From Salisapilia sapeloensis (taxonomy: Eukaryota; Oomycota; Peronosporomycetes; Peronosporales; Salisapiliaceae), in contig JAADVB010000034.1 in NCBI GenBank assembly GCA_023334545.1, positions 42,095 to 106,094 of the forward strand: a stretch of DNA of 64,000 nucleotides, written 5' to 3'. Made by a program: the position numbers and the translations under genes. This document shows positions 53,279 to 63,973 of this stretch, piece by piece. The notes below the pieces were generated by a model. It saw nothing but the letters and a program-made list of their open reading frames with translations, searched no databases and was not told the DNA's origin. Each line of letters begins with the position of its first letter. Position 1 is the first letter of the stretch.

Positions 53279-53515
53279 CTAAACCTGCCTAAGTAATGGC
53301 CCATTCGCATACTTGAACCTGCCAAGGTACTGATCTATGCCATCTGGCGAGTTTCCGGTCCAATCTTCAGAGATGATTAGATCGTTGGTCTCAGAGTGAG
53401 GTCCCTCGCGTATAATGGCGTTCTCCGTACTCATAAACGTGAGGCACTGGTCCATGTAGCTACGAATACATGGAGGTAGCACACTTCCGATTTTCCGACA
53501 GGCATCAAACGTGGC
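53279..53515 (-). CDS. Unexplained coding-like ORF in a divergent promoter region
   Basis: Within the 393-bp gap between the IQ-WW-ANK-C2 gene and the first cysteine-rich receptor gene, the minus strand has an open frame that reads like protein: ATFDACRKIGSVLPPCIRSY, then MDQCLTFMSTENAIIRE, DLIISEDWTGNSPDGIDQYL and GRFKYANGPLLRQV. Its first ATG is at 53455, leaving 58 residues. A GT at 53281 could continue into a further short exon. I could not join it in phase to the downstream gene. It may be a small gene, a remnant, or chance. Confidence 0.3.
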   Translation of the reverse strand, partial: ATFDACRKIGSVLPPCIRSYMDQCLTFMSTENAIIREGPHSETNDLIISEDWTGNSPDGIDQYLGRFKYANGPLLRQV

Positions 53516-53541
53516 TTCAATTACGACCGACTAACGTCAGG

Positions 53542-54294
53542 ATGGTGAACCGCCTCATCTTCTTCGCCATGGCGGCGCTTTGCCTCCGTACAGCATACGC
53601 CGATGTGGATAGCTGCAGCAATATCAATTCCATGGGCGCGCGGCATGGTTCTTGTGACCATCGACCGGTCTGCTATGACTGCTTCCAGGTCGACGGATGC
53701 TCCTTTGACATGAACTCTGGCAAGTGCAAAGCGGTTTTCAATGCAACGAGTGATGAAGATTTCTGTACAAAGGACGATGAGAGTTGCAAGAGTTGCGATG
53801 CGGACAGCGACGGTGAATGTCGTGGCCTGAACGGATGCCTTTGCCCCGTTGTCTGTGAACACGTCACCAAGTTGGACGAGGAATGCGCTTCAAATGGCGA
53901 CTCGTTTCCTGCATTTGCAGTTGACATCGTTGCGGTGATAGCCGGAGTCATTGTTGGTATCGCTTTGATCACTTTCCATTGCATCCGGAAGAGAGGACGG
54001 CAGAGTCGACTCCACCAGCAGAGCCAAACCCAGCAGGTACATGTGGCCACGACCCAAAGTCGACCGTGGTATCACACTGGTCTTGGACTCAATGGCTGGA
54101 GGAACAATCCATCGAAAGACGTCGGCGACACGATGGAACTCTGTGGCTATTATTTGAAAATGCCAGAGTATGCTCCCCAAACGCAGGCGTATGAGACATC
54201 AACGTCCCAACAATCTTCGCTGCAAGTTGTGGTAGAGAGACCACAGGAAGACTTGGCTCCTCTCCGAGAGCATCGTACGCTAGGCGATCAGTAG
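53542..54294 (+). CDS. Cysteine-rich single-pass membrane protein, family member A
   Basis: A single exon encodes 250 aa from the ATG at 53542, chosen because it begins a signal peptide, MVNRLIFFAMAALCLRTAYA, cleaved after Ala. The ectodomain has 13 cysteines in the pattern C-x12-C-x5-C-x2-C-x5-C-x8-C-x12-C-x6-C-x2-C-x7-C-x5-C-x-C-x3-C. One membrane helix follows (VDIVAVIAGVIVGIALITFH) with basic residues after it, so type I. The cytoplasmic tail contains Gln-rich stretches and the motif TGLGLNGWRNNP. Members B and C nearby share the ectodomain pattern and the LGLxxW motif. I do not know the family by name. A cell-surface sensor or adhesion role is possible. Confidence 0.75.
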   Translation: MVNRLIFFAMAALCLRTAYADVDSCSNINSMGARHGSCDHRPVCYDCFQVDGCSFDMNSGKCKAVFNATSDEDFCTKDDESCKSCDADSDGECRGLNGCLCPVVCEHVTKLDEECASNGDSFPAFAVDIVAVIAGVIVGIALITFHCIRKRGRQSRLHQQSQTQQVHVATTQSRPWYHTGLGLNGWRNNPSKDVGDTMELCGYYLKMPEYAPQTQAYETSTSQQSSLQVVVERPQEDLAPLREHRTLGDQ

Positions 54295-54702
54295 CTTAGC
54301 TTTGGTAGAGAACCTAATTTAAAGTAACATAGAGATAGATTAATATGCCAGTTTCAACCTACTTACCACTTCGTGGTAATTGGGTACGTAGCGTTCGTTT
54401 GTGTGGGCTCACTAGAGAAAGACACATTCTCGGAAGTTCATGTACTGCATTGCACGTTCCATGCCCATTCCGGTGACGTTCGTAGCTACAAGCAGAGGTG
54501 AGTGACAGATACATCTCCTGATCGCAACCTCTCGTGATCGCAGCAGAGGCCCCAAGGGTCACCTGGTTACAGCCAACGTGTGTATCTCGCCTGCGACAAA
54601 TCACGCAAAAAGCGAGGAAGATTGGTATGCACGCCATCAGATTTGTATCTACCGAAGGGACTTTGACGGAACCTCCACTTAACCTTTGCTATCCAACCTA
54701 TC
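54295..54702. other. Intergenic region between receptor paralogues A and B
   Basis: About 408 bp. It should hold the 3' end of gene A and the promoter of gene B. I see no other gene. Confidence 0.4.
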
Positions 54703-55500
54703 ATGGGGAGCCATCGAATGATCTGGGTCGCTTGGGTCGTGTGCTTGATCTTTTCGATGCCTGCTGATGCCCATCAATGCAACCTGACTGCGACTAAGGA
54801 GGAGACAGAGGAGTGTGATTTTCGTCCACTTTGCTTCGCTTGCATTAACTCAAAAGTACGTACTGAACTCAGTTGCTCCTGTCGTGTCTGCTAATTTCAA
54901 TCACGTGCGCAGGGGTGTGAATTTGACGATACAATTGGTGCGTGCCTCCCTGCATCCAACTCAAGCGAGGCGGCAGACAAGACTTATTGCGCTGAAAGCG
55001 ACAGTAAATGCAAGGAGTGTGTTCCCAATGAGAAGTGTATTGGAGGCAATGGATGTCAATGTCCGCTCATTTGCAGCAACCTGGAGACATTGCAGAAGAG
55101 CTGTGCCCGTTCCCGTGCAGACGAATCGAGCAGCGTCGATGACGCGAGTGCATCGTCATCATCTATAGCGTCTGCTGTGAGTGACGGGAGTGACCAGTTT
55201 ATTAAAATCTCCGCTGTGGTAATCGGAGTCACGATTGGCCTAGTGATCGCACAGCTCGTTGCCATGCGTCGTCGTGACAACCGTGATCGGCAGCGATATA
55301 TGGCCAGTTATCACCGACAATGGTCCCCATCCAGCTCATCCTCGTCCGACTCCAATGTTCTTGGATTAGAGGGGTGGACGGAGCACCGGATCCAGAATAC
55401 ACCCCGTCTATCTCGCTTAGGAACTCCACTTGCAAAGATCAAAAAGCCTCAAATTGATAACGGTAATGTTGAGAGCAAAGTGTCTACTATCAACGAGTAG
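54703..55500 (+). CDS. Cysteine-rich single-pass membrane protein, family member B
   Basis: Two exons, with an intron at about 54856-54912, encode about 247 aa. The start at 54703 gives a signal peptide (MGSHRMIWVAWVVCLIFSMP, cleavage near ADA). The ectodomain is C-x11-C-x5-C-x2-C-x5-C-x8-C-x14-C-x6-C-x2-C-x5-C-x5-C-x-C-x3-C, in register with member A; the GNGCQCPLIC end matches A's LNGCLCPVVC. A Ser-rich stalk (SSSVDDASASSSSIASAVSD) precedes the helix FIKISAVVIGVTIGLVIAQL. The tail is Arg-rich, then has SNVLGLEGWTEHR, the shared motif. The intron falls after the fourth cysteine-bearing segment, ending INSK before GCEFDD. It is tandem with member A. Confidence 0.75.
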
Positions 55501-55722
55501 AGTCATTGCGTGGAAGTAGAGACGATTACCTTAGACTGAAAATTCATGTGGAATTTCATGAGCATACCAATTTAGCCGCTGCACTGTGCTCCTGTGACCG
55601 TGTGAATGTGCAGTTAGGAAATATAAATTTATTCTTCGTACATATCAATGCTTTCGAGTCATCATTCATGTGCATAGATCTAGTTATAAATAGTTGGAGA
55701 AGCAAGAGGTCTAGTAGAAAGA

Positions 55723-58700
55723 ATGGTAGGAGATATGTCGCGTCAGCCTACTATTCCTCGACTCCATTCAACTTTAGATACTACTGCGAGATCAAAATGC
55801 AGGCCGAATGAATTTTCCAGAAGTGCTCGAGTGTACAAACAAAGCATGTCTGGTGATACACGGCACGAACTACGGTCGGCTCGAGAACCCAGCTACAATT
55901 TTATATATCGATCTGTCGACCTGGAAGGGAACAAAAGACCATTAACGAGTCATGTGTACGACTCTAGTATCAAGTATTTAGACTCGCCGCTGCCAATTTT
56001 AGGAAAGCATGCCGACAGGGCTCGGAAACCCATATCGAACAAGGAACAACTTCGAGGTTTAGAAGCAAGCAACTTCCAAGTATTACACCCGTGCCTGGAT
56101 ACGGAGGATCCTACCGGAGATCTAGAAAAGCTTATGCTTCGTGGATGGTCTGTAGACGATGGTGAAAGTGACTATACGTCCTTTGGTCTATTCTCCGAGG
56201 CCAAACTTATGGAGGCAAAAAGGATGGCGTCTCAACTGTCAACGCCCAACCGATTTGTCGTCACTGTGTGTTGCCAATTGCTTGAAAAATATATTGCCAA
56301 AAACATCAACGGCCCACTAAATCAAAGAGGCGATAGATCGTGGACGAAAGAAACATGTTGGAAGAACAGTAGTGGACATTTGTGCCATCTCTTTTCGGAA
56401 TTGATTGATGCTATCTTTATGCCTAAGGAGAATCCACCTTCAGAGAATAATGGCATGGCAAGTGGGTGTGCTCGATATGAAGACCGCATTCCTTACTTTG
56501 CGGTAGTATATGCTTTATCCTATAAATATTTCCTATCAGCGATGATTGATGCATTTGTAGGAAACGAAGCGTCTTAAGCTCAAAGCTTCTGAGCTAGCAG
56601 GGATTGCTGCTTCATCTGCTGGTCTTGCAGGAGTAAGGAAGCAATTGCCTGATAAAATCGACATAATTTTGCGACGCAGAAGTCATGAGCATGCATCTCG
56701 TGAGATGCTGATGGTGTTAAATGCTTGGAAGACATATACAAAGCATGAAAAAGTCATCCGTATCGTACAGTGCTTTCATCCTCGAATACAATTTAATCGG
56801 CTTGCTGAATTGAGAAGAGTAGATGAAAGTAAAAAGTTTTCAAGACTCTCGAAGGTTCAATATGAATGAAGTCTTTCGATCGTGGCGGATCTTCGCTTTG
56901 AGTAAAGCCTATCTCGTTCGTACATATTAAACTCTACTCCTCTACTTTTACTTACATCCGATTTCTTTTGCTTTGTAGCGTGAGAGTGAAGAGTATCAGA
57001 CAATGTTATCTGTGACGACAACAACTTTAAATCGGAAGGACGTGGCCATCGCAGAAGCTGAAGCAAAGGTCAGCTCGATGGCGCATATAATTGAAGGTCT
57101 GACTGAGTCCAATAATCAGCTTATGAAACGAGTGGATCAATTGGAGCGAAGTCAGCCAGCTCAGAATACATTCGAGTATCTCGCACCAGCAAATACAGAA
57201 ATACCTCCTACCTTTTCTCGAAGCCCAGACATAGATTTTGAAGAAGTTGACACACTTCAGACAGAAGACGATGAAAAGTCAGACCGAGTTAATCACATGC
57301 TACTCGAGACACTTTTTGGTATGGCACGTATGGTGGAATCGAGTGCAATTCAGCTAGCAAAAGACACGATGGATTCGTTAGAGTATCAACTTGATGGTAG
57401 CATGCTTGAGAATCTTGCTCAAATGGTCAGCCTTGGTGTACTTTTGTGCTTCTCATTAAATGGATGTTAACACACGCTATGTTACCGCAGGTTCAAGCTG
57501 AACAAGAATTAAAGATAAAGAACCAGCCAAAGCAGGGGGCTACGCTAGCAAGCTACCCTTCCAATGGTGAACGAACTCGACACAACGCGAAGGGGCCTAT
57601 ACAGATTCAAGACTTGGCTCAAATGCCAGTCGATGTTTTCTTGCTTCACTGGTTTAAGATGAATCTCCAAATGTCTTCGGCCGTCCAAAAGGCAAGTGAT
57701 CGAACAATCAAAAACTTTACCACAGATTTGTGTGATGGAAGAAGACTGTCGTTTCTTCTCCATCGACTATTTCCTAGTTGGTTCGACTCTGCGATGGTGC
57801 ATGAACTAGACATTGATGAGCGCTTGCAAAACATTGCAACTTTCCATTCAAAATTCCAGCCAGAATTACCGCAAGTCGTAACAAGCGACAGTATCCATGC
57901 TGCTAGTGCTATCGAGAACGTAGCCTTCGTAGGCATGCTCTTTGGCGCATCCGTGTAAGTACAGCTTCTAGCATAGACTTTTTGCTCCAAGTGCTAAATG
58001 GTTAATGACTGTAGTGGTCCTGCTCGAAAGGTAAATTTGGAGAAACAGCGAGGTGACTTGCTGTCCGTAGTTACGTCTTGGAGGCGAGTTCGGAGTTTGC
58101 TATTGGAAGTTAAACGTATGACGAACAACTACGACTCGATCATGATCATGCACTTACTGAAAGAAATGCGTTCATGCGAGTCCCTATTCCGAAGCTTGCG
58201 TGGAGAAATCACTTCCATAGCGATTGCATCCAACGAGACTGCTAGTGCGTTGTCACAGATCGCGTACAAGGTGCTTGACTTGACATGGCGTTGTCTCCAC
58301 GTCAAGATCAATAACTTGCCACCGAGCTCCTTGAAAATTATCGACCAACGATGGGAAGAGCGCACAAAAGAATTCGTAGAGATTAATGACCTTACCATTC
58401 AGCTCATACTAGATAAGCAAAGTGAGCATGAGTTCCAGGAAGCCGGGCGTAGCAAAGGACGAAACGACTCAGCTCGATTATCAATAAATGCTCCAAAGCC
58501 GGTCGTTTGGACCGACAGAGATATTCAGGAACGCACCGGCGCGCTTCGGTCATCCCTGGAAGCACACAGCCGAGATTTGTACGAAATATACAAATACTAT
58601 AGGTGCGTAGTAACCTGAAGAATATCGAATATGCTTATTGCTTGGCTAAAATATTACAACCTATGTGTATAGTGCCAGCGCAAGTGCTGGAAGTATTGCG

Positions 58701-59474
58701 TCGATGAGTCTTAGCGAGTTCAACAAGTTCGCCAAGGTACTGCCACACTGTCAGTATTCGTCTATAATACTTCCATTTACATATTCTACCTTGACGATGT
58801 AGGACTGTCAGCTTTTGGATTGTTTTACTCCATTAACGATTGAAAAAGTTTTTCGCTTCGTACTTCCAACTCCTGAGGCTCAAGACGATGAAGGCGTGCC
58901 AGAGCGTACTTCTTTGGATGAACAAGAGCTGTCCGGGAATCAGTTTGCATTAATGCTGATCCAACTATCGTCGCTCAAGTATACATCTGGAAATCTGGAT
59001 CAGCGCTTTGAAGCATTTATGGAGAAAGATATTCTTCCTCACGCCGTACGAAGTCAGACGGAAATCTTCCGACAGGAAGTGGCATCTCCAAAAATCCGAG
59101 CAATCTTCCAGCGTTATAAAGTAGCACTCCAAGCTATCTTCCGATATTACGCATCGATGCATGCAGTTCGTCAAGCTCAATCGACGATGAGCTACGTGGA
59201 GTTCCAAGTGCTCGGAAAAGATTGTAAATTCTTAAGAAGTTTCGTGTCAGAGCATGGTCTAAAGCAAGTTCTCGTCCAAGCCCAACGCGAAGAGTATTCA
59301 ACTGCTGACATGTCGAACGACAGTGACCTCCGAGTCGACTTTTATGAATTCCAGGAAGCATTGGCAGCACTGACGCACTACGTTGTGTGCAATCCATACA
59401 TGTCGTTCGCAGCTCGGTTGGAACAGTTTCTACTAGAGACGATCCTACCTCGTGCACGTCAAAAGCAGCGATAG
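55723..59474 (+). CDS. Calponin-homology-type protein with coiled coil, unrecognised
   Basis: I read about nine exons encoding roughly 1130 aa. The N-terminal 90 residues are polar and basic. A helical region (YNFIYRSVDLEG; LLEKYIAKNINGPL) ends FAV and splices to ETKRLKLKASELAG. A coiled coil around 57010-57170 (AEAKVSSMAHIIEGLTESNN) precedes a segment MPVDVFLLHWFKMNLQMSSA with NFTTDLCDGRRLSFLLHRLF, which matches the start of a calponin-homology domain (LLxWxNxxL, NFxxDxxDG). The C-terminal part (KIRAIFQRYKVALQAIFRYY; DLRVDFYEFQEALAALTHYV) is helical, with an EF-hand-like acidic loop. CH domains bind actin or microtubules. One intron, placed at about 56829-56871, is 43 nt. Frames agree, but some joins are inferred. 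Confidence 0.62.
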
Positions 59475-59547
59475 ATCATTTTTTTACATCAACACTTAGA
59501 TTTTTAATCGAAAAACTTCCAACTATTAAAACAAGGTTTTACTTTTC

Positions 59548-60703
59548 CTACAGAGTTGTCCTTTGTGTATCTAACTCGGTATTATCTACATTCACCGAAG
59601 GATGTCTCGTGTCGTCACGATTGCCTGTTCGGACTGTCACTTCTGGAGCTCCATTCGGCCTCCTTCCATTCGCAGCGTCATTAACACGACGCGCATCGTC
59701 TTCGTCACCGAACCTAGAGTAGAAAGCACCGACTTCCACATCTCGGAAATGGACGTCGTGATGATCGATCTGCTCTCTCCAGTTTTCTAAACCCAGACGC
59801 CCGTATTCCGATGGTTGCCGCCGTTGCCTTTGATCCCGGAAAAGCGTAAGTGGAACTGGGTGTTCCACTGTTGTTCTCGCTCTAACTGTGTTATTTTCTG
59901 TATTGTCAACTTCTCGGTCTCTGGATACCAATCGACGCAAAAATACAAACGGACCACTGTTCCGGTAAACGCCCGACTTGAGGATGAGCATGATCGGGAA
60001 CAAGAGTCCGATGATGAGAAAGTCGTAGGAGAAGGAAGCAACGGTCCCACTAGAGCATTCCAATGGCGGCTGGTCAAATCTCACGGAGCACTCGCTCGCA
60101 CAAAAGCACTTTTCCTCTTCATTCACACATACTGTCTTGTTCGCACTTTTCGGACCGCTTAGGCAGTCGTCACACACTGGATCTGTCGCATTGCAATACT
60201 TCCACGTCCCAGCCCAAAAGTATTCTTTGTCAAATAAAGTAGAGGGGACTTCATCAGCGAGCACGCAACTACCTGTCTCGATTTCCACCGCGCAGCGGGA
60301 TTTCGAAAGGCAATCATTGCATGTTGGGGCATATATGCAACCGTCCTTTGCGACGGAGGCCGCACAGAGGTTATATTTACTATAAAGCGAAGAAAAAGAG
60401 CCTGCGTCTCCATCCAAATCGGTGGAGCTGTTGTTGGACGCCATGTACGAAGGCACCGTCTGAAGCGATTATAACGAGCCTAAATCACCAATTTTTAGGT
60501 CGAACAAGACGCTGGTCGTGATGGTCAAAGCTATGCGCTAATCGTGATGATCAGAGAGCTGTGCACTAAAAGTGGCGGTCAAAAACTCGGACCTGATCGT
60601 ACTGTCTTTTGATTTGTTTGCATTCTAGTCCAGAAGCCAGCAAGAGAACCACTAGTGTACCTGGAATCAGAAACACAAGTTCAACTTCGTGTTCAAGCTC
60701 CAT
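59548..60703 (-). CDS. Cysteine-rich single-pass membrane protein, family member C
   Basis: The long exon, about 60463-59548, lacks a signal peptide of its own. I join it to an upstream exon from the ATG at 60703, which encodes MELEHEVELVFLIPGTLVVL and LLASGLECKQIKRQYDQ, a hydrophobic leader; both ends are phase 0. The ectodomain has C-x8-C-x5-C-x2-C-x5-C-x8-C-x23-C-x6-C-x2-C-x11-C-x6-C-x-C-x3-C, the same order as members A and B with two longer loops. The membrane helix is YDFLIIGLLFPIMLILKSGV. The long Arg/Asn-rich tail contains GRLGLENWREQI, the shared motif. It is on the opposite strand to A and B. The leader exon is the least certain part. Confidence 0.7.
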
Positions 60704-60773
60704 AGGAAGTCGTAGATTGGGCCTAAGGTGAGTATACCACTAACTTTGCAACAACAAACTCAATCTCGTGTTC

Positions 60774-62021
60774 TTACTTCTTGAGCTTGGACAACCGTAC
60801 AATTGCTTCATCTATGGCCGTATCCGTTTTGCAATACGCGAAGCGAGCCCAATTATACCCCTCCTCTTTGTTTTCTTGAGAAAAGAAGGCGCTTGTAGGG
60901 ATCGATACAATCCCCTTCTCTATCGTCAGCCAACGGCAGAACGCCCAGTCCTTGGATATACGTGGAGAGGCGTTCGTGTACTGCTCTGGTACTTGAATGC
61001 CATCCACATCACAGTATAAGAAGATACCTCCAGCAGGCATGATTGGCTTTATCCCGACGGACTGTAGTGCAGAAGCCAGACGATCACGCTTCTCCCGATA
61101 CGTCTCCGCGATGAATTCGTAAAAGCTGCTATAGCCTCTGTACGACTCCTCCGCTTTCTCGAGCATACTGGCAACAGCTTCTTGGAAAGGAGTGGCGACA
61201 CTGAATTGAACCCAGTTGTTGGCCAACTGGACGCCTTTCACCAGTGCCGCGGGGCCGATGGCCCACCCGACTTTCCAACCGGTCACACTGAACGTCTTAC
61301 CAGAGCTAGAGACGGTCAAGGTCCGGTCCCACATACCGCTTTCGTTCGCGATTCGATGGTGCTTTCGACCGTCAAACGTGATATGCTCGTAGACTTCATC
61401 TGAAATGACGATAACGTTTGGATGCTGAAGGACGTACTTGGCTAGCATCGCCAGTTCATCCTTTGTAAAGACTTTTCCCGTCGGATTGTGTGGATTATTC
61501 AGCACGACCGCACGAGTTCGATCACTAAATGCAGCAGCTAGATTGCTTTCATCCAAGTAAAACGCTTTTGCGCCACTCTTGTCTTCGCGAATGTGCATCG
61601 GAACGAATTTCGGGACGCCACTGGCCATCTGCACTTGAGCGCGATAAATGTCGAATGCCGGCTCGAGGATAATAACTTCATCGCCTGGATTGATGAAAGC
61701 TTGTAGAGCAGCAAAGATCGTCTCCGTGGCACCGACGCCGACTGCCACTTCTGTGGCCCATTGGATGTCACGATTCAGCTCTCGGCTATACTTTTTCACA
61801 AGAGTCTGAGCGAGTCTCGGATGCCCGCTCGGACGAGCATATTGGTTGTGATCTTGATCGATCGCGAGCTTCGACGCCTCTTTGACAAAATCTTCACACG
61901 CCCAGTCCGGAAAGCCTTGACCGAGATTGACGGCATCGTATTGCGCAGCTAGTGGAGTGAATTCATGCCATACGGTTGGCGCTTCAAAGCCCTCGAGTCG
62001 AGAGGCGAGTCGGTCTGCCAT
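60774..62021 (-). CDS. KYAT: Kynurenine/glutamine aminotransferase, KYAT (cysteine-S-conjugate beta-lyase) family
   Basis: The class I PLP aminotransferase acts on kynurenine, glutamine or cysteine conjugates. The single exon encodes 415 aa, the usual size. Landmarks: VNLGQGFPDWACEDFVKEAS, YARPSGHPRLAQTLVKKYS, VGVGATETIFAALQAFINPG, VVLNNPHNPTGKVFTKDELA, VIVISDEVYEHITFDGRKHH (Asp and Tyr for PLP), and VSSSGKTFSVTGWKVGWAIG with the Schiff-base Lys in SGKTFS. The end MPAGGIFLYCDVDG and the Arg in NWARFAYCKT fit. No targeting peptide is seen, so the cytosol is likely. Substrate preference cannot be decided. Confidence 0.9.
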   Translation of the reverse strand: MADRLASRLEGFEAPTVWHEFTPLAAQYDAVNLGQGFPDWACEDFVKEASKLAIDQDHNQYARPSGHPRLAQTLVKKYSRELNRDIQWATEVAVGVGATETIFAALQAFINPGDEVIILEPAFDIYRAQVQMASGVPKFVPMHIREDKSGAKAFYLDESNLAAAFSDRTRAVVLNNPHNPTGKVFTKDELAMLAKYVLQHPNVIVISDEVYEHITFDGRKHHRIANESGMWDRTLTVSSSGKTFSVTGWKVGWAIGPAALVKGVQLANNWVQFSVATPFQEAVASMLEKAEESYRGYSSFYEFIAETYREKRDRLASALQSVGIKPIMPAGGIFLYCDVDGIQVPEQYTNASPRISKDWAFCRWLTIEKGIVSIPTSAFFSQENKEEGYNWARFAYCKTDTAIDEAIVRLSKLKK

Positions 62022-62133
62022 CTTAAGTGGAAAAATGAAAAGAATGTGTTTGCGTCATGTCCATCGCATGTGGTTATCAACTTGAAGTGTAGCTTTCGAT
62101 CTTGCAAAGTTGTATTCGATTAATTATGTCTGT

Positions 62134-62448
62134 TTAATGCTTTTTAATACGTGTATGGCTCTTGGGTCTATGTTTGTGCTTTGGCTGTGGTAGAGGTCGA
62201 CTGAGGAGCCCAACGGTGTGTCTTTGCAGACTCGCGCACATCCCTCGAATGACAGCGGGTGTTGCTGGGTCCGAGTAGATCACGTAAGCAAAGTAGACGA
62301 GAATGGGACCAACAGTGGCAACAAAGATGGTAGCTAAGAACTTCCATACTTCATCGAAGGACGAAATGGACGGAGGTAGCTGTCGCTTGCTTGCGGGTGA
62401 AGCAACAACAACGCTGAACACATATGCGATCAAAAGTATCACCTTCAT
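62134..62448 (-). CDS. Small secreted or membrane protein, 104 aa, unrecognised
   Basis: The frame begins at the ATG at 62448. It has a signal peptide (MKVILLIAYVFSVVVA, cleavage near ASPAS), a short polar part, a second hydrophobic helix (FLATIFVATVGPILVYFAYV) and a very basic Lys/His/Arg tail (QPKHKHRPKSHTRIKKH). This is the layout of a small type I membrane protein. No family is recognised. It is on the same strand as the aminotransferase, about 110 bp upstream. It is protein-like by composition, but only 104 residues long. Confidence 0.6.
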   Translation of the reverse strand: MKVILLIAYVFSVVVASPASKRQLPPSISSFDEVWKFLATIFVATVGPILVYFAYVIYSDPATPAVIRGMCASLQRHTVGLLSRPLPQPKHKHRPKSHTRIKKH

Positions 62449-62765
62449 CAAATTTTGTTCATGAACGGTCGTCGACTCCCTAATTGCACAATATCAATCA
62501 ATGTGTTTTAACTCATACTGAAGCTGAATATGAATGAGATTTTGCTACGATTTAGACCCTAATCACAAGGAGCTATCTTGGTGTAAGCTAGGTTGCTTCG
62601 TATAATCTACATCGAATGAACTTTCATTGCAAAAGTATCATCGTGCACAAATCTTCAAGAGCTGCGTGTAGTGGCGCGGGAAATGTCGACCAATTGTCTA
62701 AATCTGACGTGTGGAGACTTCGCATTGATCCATATCCGAGTACCGTCCAAGTCATCTCGGGTATC

Positions 62766-63973
62766 GCTATGCTAATGGATGTCAGTGACTACGATACGAT
62801 GAAGGGACTCGGTCTTCTAGCTGTGACGGTGCTCTTCGCTCTTGTTTGGGTCTACACGCCTCATAAAGACCGTCCATGCTCTCTAGACGGTCAGTGCATC
62901 CTCCTCACAGGCGCAGCAGGAGGTTTGGGCGAATCCATTGCTCGTGAAATCTACCAGAAAGCAACACGAGTGTCGTTGATCCTACTTGATGTGAATTACG
63001 CCGCACTTGAACGCCTAAAAGCTGACATTGAATTTACTGAAAGTGACAACTCCATCTTGATCTATCAATGTGACGTCTCGGATGAAGAGTATGATCCACC
63101 ATTTTCTTATATCATGATCAATTCACTCTAATCCACTCGTAGTGCCGTAAGTGCAGTAGTTGCCAAAGCAAATAGTGAGTTATCATCGGGTCATATCTCC
63201 GTCTTGATCAACAATGCTGGTAGCCTTTCATCTTCGTTAGAGTCATCAACGCCAGCACGTATATAAAAGCTCACTAGGTGTCGTGGCGGGCGGTACTCTG
63301 ATGGATCTAACGACAACGCAGATCCGCCGCACATTTGGCGTCAACATTCTTGCCCATTTCTGGCTGACGAAAGCGTTATTGCCATCTATGAAGAAACACA
63401 GAAGAGGACATGTCATCTCCATTTCATCTGTGGTACTATGATCCCAATCTATGCATCAAGATCGATATTTATCAAAAAGTAGATGGGAAGCTTAAGCAGC
63501 GCTTGTCTAACCGAGTATTGTGCTAGCAAAGCTGCTGTCAATAACTTCAACGATTGCCGTACGAACGTTATTATATTTCTTTTTCATGCTGCTTACTGTT
63601 CATATGAATAGTGCGCGCAGAGTTGCGTCGTGAGGGGTACCATGACTGCATTCGGACGCTTGTTGTGCAACCAAGTGTCATTGACACGAGCATGTTCGAA
63701 GGTGCATTCGAGAACCAAGCATGGACGTCGTTTGGAACCAAGTTGATGGTACTCCAGCTACGGTCAAGAGACGTAGCTCGATCCATCGTCCACTCAATTG
63801 AAAACGGGGACGACCGATTGGCGTATTGCTCAGGCGGTTGGCGAGATTGGGTATTTCACCCAGGCGTCGCGATCCTCCGAATGCTACCAACGATGGTCTA
63901 TGACGTGGCGATTGCCACCTGCGGAGGACTCGACGGCATGGACTCGTATCTTCAGAAACACGCATCCGAGTGA
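62766..63973 (+). CDS. Short-chain dehydrogenase/reductase, RDH/17-beta-HSD11-like, membrane-anchored
   Basis: The SDR family oxidises or reduces alcohols and ketones with NAD(P). I read five exons (introns at about 63089-63143, 63221-63279, 63433-63482 and 63558-63611). An N-terminal hydrophobic helix (KGLGLLAVTVLFALVWVYTP) is followed by the Rossmann site ILLTGAAGGLGESIAREIYQ (TGxxxGxG), VSLILLDVNY, VLINNAGVVAG, the serine in SISSVMGSLSSAC and the catalytic Y-C-A-S-K in TEYCASKAAVNNF. The end is GGLDGMDSYLQKHASE. The start is uncertain: 62766 (MLMDVSDYD), or 62616, which would add 50 residues without SDR character. Such helix-anchored SDRs act on lipid droplets or the ER in other organisms. 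Confidence 0.85.
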
